Below are positions 55,541 to 64,000 of a stretch of 64,000 bases of DNA, in pieces. Source of the stretch: Brienomyrus brachyistius. Its lineage: Eukaryota > Chordata > Actinopteri > Osteoglossiformes > Mormyridae. The stretch covers positions 141,501-205,500 of the forward strand of contig NW_026042404.1 in the NCBI RefSeq assembly GCF_023856365.1, written 5' to 3'. Position 1 is the stretch's first letter. Each line of letters opens with the position of its first letter. The translations under genes were made by a program, and so were the position numbers. The notes beneath the pieces are model-generated. The model had not been told where the DNA came from. It saw only the letters and a list, made by a program, of their open reading frames with translations, and ran no database searches.

Positions 55541-56460
55541 GTAATGGACAGAAGTGTTGGTTTTTGGTAACTCCACTCCTCTGACCTCCACTGTAATTTT
55601 AGGTTCCTTGGAACAATATTGTAAACCAGTCATCACACACCTAGGGGTTAAAGTCGACACCAACCTTAAGTTTGACACTCAGATAAGGTTAGTTGTCAAG
55701 TCAAGCTTTTTACAATTGAGGCAGTTGGCCAAAATAAAGCCAATTCTTTCTAGGCAGCACTTTGAGACAGTAATCCACTCTTTTGTCACTACTAGTTTGG
55801 ACCACTGTAACGCCCTCTATGTTGGGGTTAGAGGCTCCACTATTGTTCACCTCCAGAAGGTTCAAAATGCTGCCGCACATGGAAATATGAGCATGTCTCC
55901 CCCATTTTAGCCTCACTCCACTGGCTGCCCGTACATTTTAGGATTCATTTTAAAATTCTGTTATTTGCTTTTAAAGCCCTCAGTGGTCTTGCTCCATCTG
56001 ACCTCTGTGAGCTGCTTCACCCTTACACCCCCACCCGCTCTCTCAGGTCAGCTGATCAGCTGTTCCTGACGGTTCCTAAGACTCAGCGTGAGCTTAGAGG
56101 GGATCGAGCCTTTGCAGTCGCAGCTCCTAAAATGTGGAATGACTTGCCTTTTCACATTAGAGAGGAATCCCCTCTGTCCGTTTTTAAATCTCTTCTAATC
56201 TCTTCTCCTTCACCTTTGACACATTGTGAGATGTTAATTTTAATAGTAAATCTTATTTTAATCTTAGCCTTTTCTTTATTAATTAATAGATTTTTTTAAA
56301 TTTTTATTAATGGCCTTTTACTCACATTGAATGTTTTGGTTTTTATTAAATTTCTTTTACTTCGTTTTTAAGTGTGTGAATGTTTTTATTTATTCCTTTG
56401 TGCAGCACTTTGGTCCATAAGGTTGTTTAAAGTGCTTTTCAAATAAAGAGCTGGATTGGA
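55540..56460 (+). mobile_element. LINE (L2-like) 3' fragment
   Basis: 55554-55880 encodes late RT (THLGVKVDTNLKFDTQIRLV, HSFVTTSLDHCNALYVGV, LQKVQNAAA). After a frameshift near 55880 comes ILASLHWLPVHFRIHFKIL, then GDRAFAVAAPKMWNDLP to about 56215. The 3' UTR ends in AAATAAAGAGCTGGATTGGATTAC near 56462. 5'-truncated and inactive. Confidence 0.75.
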
Positions 56461-56947
56461 TTACATTGGAAGATGGCTCAACAAATCTCTTTCACAGAAT
56501 GTAAAATTCGACAGAGGGCGCAAGGTGACATTCTGTCAGGGGCCCAGAATTTTTAGCTACACCTCTGTGTTACTGTGTTTTTTTTGTTCTAGCCATCAAT
56601 AACTCTGGAGTTGCTATATCGCCACCTGGTGGTGAAAAGATCAGACAAAAATATGTACACATGTTACCAACAGTTTGAAATTGAAGTGCAGAGTTAACAG
56701 GTTTAATTAATCGTCCCCACGGATGCCAGTCATGAAATTTGAGAATTGCAAATTAAAACACAGGAAAAAATCAGGAACACTACAAGATAAAATATTTAGC
56801 AAACACTCAATGTGCATCCAGGGTGACAAGGGACAACTGGAGGATGATATGACAATCTGACAGTGACATTCACAGCACTTTATATGTTGCCAAAAACAGA
56901 AAAGGGGATTAAAATCAAGAATCAGAAATCATGTATGAGGGTGGGGC

Positions 56948-57222
56948 TGCTTGGTGGTGCAGTGATTAGCACTGTTACCTCCCACCACTGGGACTCAGGT
57001 TCGAGTCTCCGCCTGGGTCACATGTGTGGGGAGTTTGCATGTTCTCTCTTGCTAAATTGGCCGTAGGAGTGCATGTGTGTGTGAATGGTGTGTGAATGTG
57101 CCTTGCAATGAGCTGCCCCCCCGTCCTGGGTTGTTCCCTGCCTCGTGCACAGATCCTTCCAGGATAGGCTCTGGACCCCCCGCGACCCAGTAGCATAAGC
57201 GGTTTAGACAATGGATGGATGT
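56948..57222 (+). mobile_element. SINE family S1 with internal deletion
   Basis: Head GGTGGTGCAGTGATTAGCAC, then a jump from GTTTGCATGTTCTC to GCTAAATTGGCCGTAGG (about 75 bases missing), then a complete 3' part with AATGGATGGATG. Confidence 0.88.
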
Positions 57223-57229
57223 ATGAGGG

Positions 57230-57470
57230 TGAGTCACAATGACGACAGCTGCTCTGTTGACTTGGTCCCAGGAGTCGTCAGCGTTGGTCTGCCGGGGCCC
57301 CCGTCCTGTCTGTGGAAGCACCCGTCTTGTTGGCTGTTCTCTCTGCCTGGGCCCCCTCTCCTGCTGCCTCACGTTTGGGTTGAAGTGGCTCCCCAGTGCT
57401 TCTGTAAAGCTCTTTGTGTATCTTAGAAAAGGGCTGTATAAATGTAACATTCATTCATTTATTCAAGGTC
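57230..57470 (+). repeat. LINE 3'-UTR-like fragment
   Basis: GCTTCTGTAAAGCTCTTTGTG...GGGCTGTATAAATGTAACATTCATTCATT has the form of a fish LINE 3' end with short tandem tail. No protein-coding part is recognised. Confidence 0.45.
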
Positions 57471-58363
57471 CCAGCCAGAAGAGTGCAGTACTACACTGTC
57501 CCCCACAGCCTGAATCAGCTGGATGTTATAGGATTAAGACACTTCCTGCATTAGGCCATTTACCCTCAGTGTATTTCCATACCCTGACAGGATACTATGG
57601 CCCTAATTTTCAATACACAGTTTTCACAGGAGTCTCACCCTCATCCACATTCTCTGCATTCCTTATCTCATGCTTCTTTGCCACCCGCATCTCCTCTGCC
57701 TGCTTTGTCTCATTTTCCCACAATTGAAACACCGTCCAATTTGTCTCTGTTTTAGTTCTACCACATTAGTCCCTGAGCAACCAGTCTGATCCCGTTCCTC
57801 TAATTTCAGATGCATCTGGCTTATCTGATTGGGACTGAAGCTGCTGTTACTAGGAAAACCACATTCGTCCCACTGGGGCAGGTCTGACACCGCGTCCTTC
57901 CCATATGTCTCCCATAATTGTTGTACAGAATTTCAGCTGGAGTTCTTTCCCAGAAGCAAGTAATTTCACTTTAGCACCTGTTCAGTAAAAGTCAAGTAGG
58001 TCTTTAATGTTATTTTTAACTTTACACAGTTGAGTATAGTACAGTTACAAAAGAAACTGTTTCCCTCGGACCAAGGTGCTACTTAAATTAACAGAAGACT
58101 AACACATACCAACCTAGCAACATACTGTATGGTGCATAATGAGCAAAAACTGTGCAAACATTGCAGGACAGTGCAAAAAGAGAGGACAACTGACACCAAC
58201 GAGCACAAACAGCACAGTAAACCCAGTACTGAGAAGGCGCAGTTTGGTTGTCCAATGAGGTAGCAATAAAAATAAATAAAAGTAACTGTAAACATGGCGA
58301 CAATAAGATAAAAAATAGTAGTTAAATAATAAAGTGTGTTAATGAGTGTATGTGTGTGTGGTA

Positions 58364-59955
58364 TCAGATTAGTCCCTGAGAGTTCAGTAGTCTGACGGCA
58401 TGGGGGATAAAGCTGTTTGAGTCTGGCTGTGAAGGCCCGAATGCTCCGGGACCTATTTCCAGAAGGCAGGAGGGTGAAACGATAATGTGAGGGGTGGGTG
58501 GGGTCATCCACAATGGTGGTGGCTTTGCGGATGCAGTGTGTGGTGTGAATATCTGTGATGGAGGGGAGAGATATGTTAGGGTTATCTTCTTCTGAAGATG
58601 CGCTGGAAACAAACCAGTCTCTGAACACAGAACAACACAGACAGCTGTGATGACGTTTTACTTGCTGCAAGGTGTAGGGAATCCACTTGCAGAGTCTCCG
58701 CAGTTTCAGCAAAATGATGGTTTATTGAACAGCAAAAATAATACAATGTAATACAGTGTAGAGACACACCGGGTACTGAAAGGCAGCTCAGATACAAATT
58801 GAAGACAGTTCTTCACCCCCCTTTATACCCAAAAAGGCCCTCCCCACCAAGGTGTTGTGTGTAGGTGTTGTGAGTGAATTTACATATAAAGAGTGACCCC
58901 CTGGAGTGTGAGGATCCTGAGACAGGGACGGGACAGGACAGGGTGGAGACTTTTATGATCATTGTAATTCAATTCTTATCACCTTATCTTATCCTTATCA
59001 CCATAGTGGTGCCAACTGGAACCCCCATTCTCTCCCTGGCTTCCCCCATGATCATAAATTCCTAACATTGTCTGCATTCAAATGATCAACCAAGAACCTT
59101 GGGACATTTTTACCACTTTTCCTTACAAAGGGAAGCCCGGTCCTGACCTCGAGGTGTCAGCCTCTCAGTCGAACTCAGCCAACTTCGAAAGAGTAACTCC
59201 CCTCGCAGTGTCTTTTATTGAGGTACACAAACAGGATATGCAACTGACATTGAACATTGTTTGTCACCATATATGGGGTGGAAATATTCAAGCGACAGTT
59301 CTTGAGACGTGTTATTGCTCAATTAAGATCAAGCTGCGGCAGGGTGTTGTTTCTAAGCGTCTAGCAAAATGATGATAAAAAAAGTACATATTTCTCTAAC
59401 ACGATACTCCCAATGATTTTCTCACCTGTCATCACTATCTGTTGTAGGGACTTGTGATCTGAGGCGACACAGTTCTCAAAGCAGACCGTGATGCAGCTGC
59501 TCAGGGTGCTTTCAACAGTTCCCCAATAGAGTGTGAGAATGGGAGATGGGCTTTTCTGAGCTTCCGTGGAGAGTAGAGGTGCTGCTGTGCTTTCCTTACT
59601 ATGGAGCTGATGTTGAAGGACCTGGTGAGATTCTCCGCCAGATGGACAACAAGGAATCTGGTACTCTCTACGATCTCCACAGATGAGCCATCGATGTGCA
59701 GCAGAGAGTGGTCACTCTGTGTTTTGTGTTCTTCTAACGTCAACAACCATCTCTTTGGTCAACATTCAGAGACAGGTTGTTGGCTCTGCAGCAGTCCGAT
59801 AGTCATCACACTTCCTCTTTGTATGCTGAGTCACCGTTTTTATTGATGAGACCCACAACAGTCTTGTCATCTGCCTGATGTTGATGATGGAATTCGAAAT
59901 GTGCATTGCTGCTCAGTTGTGAGTCATCGGAGTTAACAGCAGTGGGCTGAGCATA
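58364..59955 (-). mobile_element. LINE RT remnant split by an LTR-like insert
   Basis: Minus strand: ADD.TVVGLINKNGDSAYKEEV (after the catalytic Asp pair, near 59870). Then HIDGSSVEIVESTRFL and LRKAHLPFSHS (59680-59510), STLSSCITVCFENCV, and IVMTGEKIIG (about 59490-59405). After the insert: PSITDIHTTHCIRKA, HYRFTLLPSGNRSRS and a PHAVRLLNS-type end (58590-58370). Frameshifts throughout. It resembles the LINE type of the 38.8-kb fragment. Confidence 0.75.
58574..59401. mobile_element. Solo-LTR-like insert in the LINE
   Basis: It begins TGTTAGGG and ends CTCTAACA, inverted TG...CA ends typical of LTRs. The flanks AGATA and CGATA are a near 5-bp duplication. It separates RT segments that are adjacent in the family. 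828 bp, no supported open frame. Not related to the ERV LTR at 41.4/48.7 kb beyond the end bases. Confidence 0.6.
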
Positions 59956-59964
59956 AAGTCCTGG

Positions 59965-60508
59965 GTTCCTGCTACAGCGTCTGAGCAGTTGCCTTCGTCG
60001 CCCATAGCTCCTGCGCAGCCTGAGCAGCCGCCTCCGCTGCCCCCTGCGGCCCCAGAGCCCGAGCAGCCGCCGCCTGCTTTGCCCGTAGCTCCTGAGCAGC
60101 CGCCTCCGCTGCCCCCTGCGGCCCCAGAGCCCACGCCCGAGGCGCTCCCTCCGCCTCAAATGACTGTGCCCCCTGGGGCTCTTGTTCCTGGCCCCACTCC
60201 TGTCCCTGACCCAGCTCCAGACTTTCCTGCCCTAGTCCCCGAGGAGGTCCCGGACAGTCTGACCACCGTGTGTGCCACGCCCCCTGATTATCCACGTGTG
60301 CTTCCCTGATCGTACCCAGCTGTGTCCGATTATTTTCAATCAGTCCTGTCTATTTGAGTTCATGTCTTACTAGAGTTCAGTGTCCGTCATTGAAGTCCGT
60401 CTGCGTGAGATGTTTCCTGCACCCCGTGTTCCTAATAAATCCCCGTATCCTGCCTGCCTTGCCTGTTTCCTGCCCGTCCGCCGCTCCCGTTAAATGGCGA
60501 TCGTGACA
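59965..60508 (+). mobile_element. Gypsy-type 3' end: proline-rich tail and LTR (family L)
   Basis: 59989-60267 encodes repeats of PEQPPPLPPAAPEP, G/C-rich and low complexity. It leads into sequence matching the LTR at 34117-34393 from GTGTGCCACGCCCCCTGATT (60268) to ATCGTGACA (60508), with AATAAA near 60434. The order of tail then LTR fits the 3' end of a Ty3/gypsy-like element. The minus-strand Gly/Ala/Arg-rich frames here are shadows. Confidence 0.6.
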
Positions 60509-60840
60509 CAAGGCACACGCACATCAAGTACCAATGCAGCAAATACAGATGAACAATTTAGGAGGAATACTAGTCAAAGGAAGGAAGAAAAGCAGCCCAC
60601 CCTATCTCATGGTCACGGACACAAACATCAGGGAGTGTTATGAAGAAGACATCACACTTAACACCATTGGTTTTATGCAGTGAATTACACCAGAGAGAGT
60701 TTTTACATTCTAGCTGTGTTACGTAACATTCCTCAGCCTTCAGGTTTTTTCCACACAATGCACGACATGCAGGGGTGCCAAACAAAACAGCGGAACTGCA
60801 GTGTAGCCAATTATTTGTTTCAGTAGTTTTAAGAAAACTA
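60509..60840 (-). repeat. Family R segments A and B (part)
   Basis: 60509-60560 matches the start of B at 10.9 kb in reverse. 60570-60840 matches A at 10.46-10.78 kb in reverse and carries the Cys-rich frame 60785-60570 (LKAEECYVTQLECKN). It lies on the same strand as, and downstream of, the gag-like frame. Confidence 0.7.
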
Positions 60841-60905
60841 GAACATAAAATGTTTGTTTTACTTAGTCCACAAAAGAGTTTTTACCTATCTTAGTGTATT
60901 TTACA

Positions 60906-62399
60906 TCACATACACTCTCGGTCCGTTGTGGAGTCCATCCCACTGTAGTTGGAGAATGCTGCCATCAGTCGCTTGGTGTAGCACTCGCAGGATTTACCAG
61001 GCTCCTGTTTAAACTGATGCATCATGCCCCAGTCCATGCGCAGGAGGACCAGTCTCTGAAGGGCTGTCGCATGGTGAGGCCTGTTCTGCCTGGGGTCCAG
61101 CAGGTCACTGGCAATGTCCTTCAACTCACAGTGGGCTTGCGTTCATAGTGGGGTACCGCAGGGTTCGATTTTAGGACCACTATTGTTCCTAATTTACATA
61201 AATGATATGGATACCAATATATACAGTAAACTGGTGAAATTTGCAGATGACACCAAGGTGGGTGGTGTAGCAGATACTGAATTAGTGGCTCAGCAGCTAC
61301 AGCGGGATCTTGATTTAATTAGTGACTGGGCCGATACCTGGCAGATGAAATTTAACGTCGATAAATATAAGGTACTCCATCTAGGGAGCAGAAATATAAA
61401 GTACAGGTATTTCATGGGTGTCACTGAAATAAAGGTAGCTGATCATGAGAAAGACCTTGGTGTGTATGTTGATGCTTCCATGTCCCATTCTCGCCAGTGT
61501 GGGGAAGCAATAAAAAAGGCCAATAGGATGTTGGGGTATATCTCCAGGTGTGTGGAGTTTAAGTCAAGGGAGGTAATGCTAAGATTATACAATTCCTTGG
61601 TGAGACCTCACCTAGAATATTGTGTGCAGGTTTGGTCACCATATCTTAAAAAGGACATTGTGGCCTTAGAAAAGGTGCAGCGTAGGGCCACAAAAATGAT
61701 TCCTGGTCTTAGAGGAATGTCATACGAGGAACGGTTACTTGAGCTAAATCTGTTCAGTCTCAAGCAAAGGAGATTGAGGGGGGACATGATCCAGGTATAT
61801 AAGATTCTAACAGGTTTGGATGCTGTTCAACCAAATAGTTACTTCAGCATTAGTTTAAATACACGAACTCGTGGCCATAGGTGGAAATTAGCGGGAGAAC
61901 ATTTCAAGCTGGATTTAAGGAAGCACTTCTTTACGCAGCGTGTAGAGTATGGAATAGTCTTCCTGATAATGTAGTGCAAGCTGAATCCTTGGGTTCCTTT
62001 AAATCAGAGCTAGATAAGATTTTAACGACTCTGAGCTATTAGTTTAGTTCTCCCCAAGCGAGCTTGATGGGCCGAATGGCCTCGTCTCGTTTGTATAGTT
62101 CTTATGTTCTTATGTTCAACTCCTTCATCTACAGTGTCAGATGAGCAAACCTTATCTCCCCCTTGAGGATTTGGACATACCAACATAGGGGCAAGAATTT
62201 CTGCTACCTCGTCCTGCTGCCTGAGCGTTTCGCCACGGCACTTCTTCACCGAGAAGGAGGTAGAGTCGGGTGCTGAATGGTTATGATCCTCGTCTGCAGG
62301 GGGGAGAGGGGAAGGGGCAGGGGAACCACTGGCTACTCCTCCCTCGGTGGCATAAGGAGGAAGCTGCTGTTTGGGCAGCAATGCTTGGGCAGGAGCCAC
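60906..62399 (-). pseudogene. Gag-like frame of family R, interrupted by a LINE
   Basis: Minus strand. 62399-62115 starts MAPAQALLPKQQLPPYATEG, is Pro/Ser-rich, and runs to DTVDEGVE. After the LINE, 61124-60906 continues DIASDLLDPRQNRPHHATAL and MHQFKQEPGKSCECYTKRL. The second block, and the DEGV end of the first, match the fragment at 25.6-26.1 kb, where they are contiguous. LPPY is a late-domain-type motif. A retroelement Gag is likely, but there is no zinc knuckle and no family assignment. Confidence 0.5.
61128..62114 (+). mobile_element. CR1/L2-like LINE, 5'-truncated, with target duplication
   Basis: The second half of ORF2 is open to 61974: SGVPQGSILGPLLFLIYIND, FADDTKVGG (catalytic FADD, about 61244-61255), DWADTWQMKFNVDKYKVLHL, LRLYNSLVRPHLEYCVQVWS and RKHFFTQRVEYG, where a one-base shift precedes the last block. 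The 3' UTR ends in GTTCTTATGTTCTTATG repeats. TTCAACTC flanks it (61120-61127 and 62115-62122). The copy is quite fresh but lacks the endonuclease and early RT, so it is not autonomous. Confidence 0.92.
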
Positions 62400-63524
62400 A
62401 CAGTTTATTTCTGGGTATCTAATTAGCGGACACCATTAGGTCCCTTCAGGGGCTCCACAGACAAACTCATTGACAAAATAGAATTGTCACAGAAAAATTC
62501 TTTGTCACATGCTCAGTCGACATGGACTGTGTGCTATTTACATATTTTTGGCACAAACGAAATCTCATATGCATATCGATGTATCTTTGGCACAAGTGGA
62601 CCTCCATCACTTTAAAGAGGGTAAACTCTGATCAGGAAATTTACGACGTCAGAATAAACGGATTTTTTAACAGAAGTAACTGACATGCCCTAATAAGGAA
62701 ATGCATACAATCAGAATACAATATCTGTGGTTTTTAACAGTGGTAACAATCTGATAATGAAAGGAATCAGATCAACATTTCTATAGCATGTAACAGAGCT
62801 TGCTCCCCTCCAGAACTCATTGTTCCAGTAGTTATCTGAAATCATCTGCAGGAGCTATTCTTTTATTTGTATATTAAGCATAATTATTCATGAATATTAT
62901 TGATTATGTTTATTTGTTTAATGTTTTTATTTATTCGTATTTATTGTTTATAATATAATGTTATATAGTATTGCAACACTTGAAACGAGAGGTACTTGCC
63001 TGCCTTAGTGATATTTACTATTGTCTAAGTGTATTCCCACCTGTAGGAGGCAGCAATGGTTGTTATTAAAGGTGCTGAGATTACGCGGCTCAGGGCTGAA
63101 GGTGCAAAGTGAAACAGTCATTGACCGTATTTGCCATGTGTGATGGTGTCTGCATATCGGCCCTTTTGCGCCAAACAAACCAGTTCAAAGTACTGTGTGT
63201 TAAAATATCATATGAATAAATCCTCTCAAGAACTAAACTCAATATCGTATCCTCATCATTCAACGCGTCTGACTTTTGCACCTCTTACCACAAGGCAGTG
63301 GATTACATGGGGAAATTACAAACAAGGAGAATTTAATCTGTTTTTCCTCTACATTGTCGTTATTCAGAATATTACAGACTATGAACAAAAACGGACAATG
63401 TAAGAAAATAAAAAAATGTGTATGACAGAAAGCTAGAGTATTTTTGCAATGGTGAGCACTAGCTGGTTTATGTACTAGCTCACACTCAAGAAACAGCATA
63501 AATGCTACTCATACACAGTTGGGG
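62400..63524. other. No gene seen
   Basis: A-T rich; small open frames at 63090-63499 overlap on both strands and match nothing I know. Confidence 0.35.
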
Positions 63525-63735
63525 GGCAGGGGTCAGTCCTTGTGCCTGTAATGAGGTCACCAGTTGAAACTAACCCAGCCTCAGCACGTCTGTGGGTCCT
63601 TGAGCAAGGCCCTTAACCCCCAGCTCCCTGGGCGCCCCAACAGGTAGCTGCACTTCGCGGACAACTTACTCCACAAAGAGTAAGTTGAGGGAGACATAAA
63701 AAACACAATTTCCCCACGGGGATTAATAAAGTCCA
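63525..63735 (+). mobile_element. SINE family S2, second copy
   Basis: Shares GTCCTTGAGCAAGGCCCTTA, ACCCCCAGCTCCCTGGGCG and the tail ATTTCCCCACGGGGATTAAT with the copy at 39.3 kb. The rest of the window (63736-64000) is A-T rich without features. Confidence 0.7.
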
Positions 63736-64000
63736 TCCATCTATGGAATATTATTTAGCACTATATAACGCAGAATAAATGAATTACGATTTTATAAAAA
63801 GTATGCCAAATATCCATGATATAATCATTACAATGTAAACATTATAATGTAATCAACACAATGGAACCAACTGAGTATGTATTTGCACCTTTTGTTAGTC
63901 TGAGTTTCTGTTAGCTACTTTGTTAGTCCTGAATCTATGAATATTCACATTTTTATCGCGTATATTTTATCACTATGTAAAAGGACAAATATATTATCAA

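Noticed and set aside
59806..60295. Arg/Gly/Ala-rich minus-strand frames
   Set aside because: Shadows of the G/C-rich proline-repeat sequence on the plus strand, where all three frames stay open by composition.

Overview
The window looks like teleost fish nuclear DNA. It has split genes with GT-AG introns, a novel immune-type receptor (NITR) gene (a family known from teleosts), and a dense, nested set of fish-type transposable elements: tRNA-derived SINEs, CR1/L2-like LINEs, Tc1 and hAT DNA transposons, Ty3/gypsy-like LTRs and a class I-like endogenous retrovirus. I cannot name the species. No rRNA, CRISPR or bacterial-type operon is present, and most long open frames are remnants of mobile elements.

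Layout. 0-13 kb: an integrase fragment, a SINE, a broken tRNA-Leu-like sequence, a frameshifted zinc-finger transposase-like gene (4.0-6.1 kb), a dead Tc1-like transposase, and copies of a dispersed retroelement-like repeat called here family R. 13.8-17.4 kb: a young, internally deleted Tc1 element with 285-bp inverted repeats, then a broken multi-exon hAT-like gene holding a small hAT MITE. 19-32 kb: SINEs, two LINEs, solo LTRs, a long family R copy, and an inverted duplication (29.46-32.11 kb). 32.6-34.6 kb: the last three exons of a brachyury (tbxt) gene with a nonsense codon and a solo LTR in the final exon. 35.8-37.8 kb: an integrase-like pseudogene and an LTR-like region with a perfect 35-bp inverted repeat.

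39.9-51.8 kb holds the one largely intact host gene, a six-exon NITR: leader, V domain with J-like motif, second Ig domain, transmembrane segment, and a tail with ITIM and ITSM-like motifs. All exon phases agree (1026 nt in total). However, the second Ig exon has a TAG just before its end, and a 57-bp tandem duplication starts in that exon and runs past its donor. Intron 2 is split by a 7.65-kb provirus in antisense orientation. The two 339-bp LTRs differ at one base and the provirus is flanked by the 5-bp duplication GTCCC, so the insertion is recent. Its gag, pro and pol lie in one frame separated by stop codons, the primer-binding site matches tRNA-Tyr, and env is collapsed. Between protease and reverse transcriptase lies an extra region with two H-x-(S/T)-x motifs resembling a 2H phosphoesterase.

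52-64 kb: more LINE fragments, a solo-LTR-like insert, a proline-rich tail with a gypsy-type LTR, and a gag-like frame cut by a LINE with an 8-bp target duplication. The two host loci (tbxt remnant and NITR) show no functional link. The recurring theme is retroelement insertion into, or next to, host exons.
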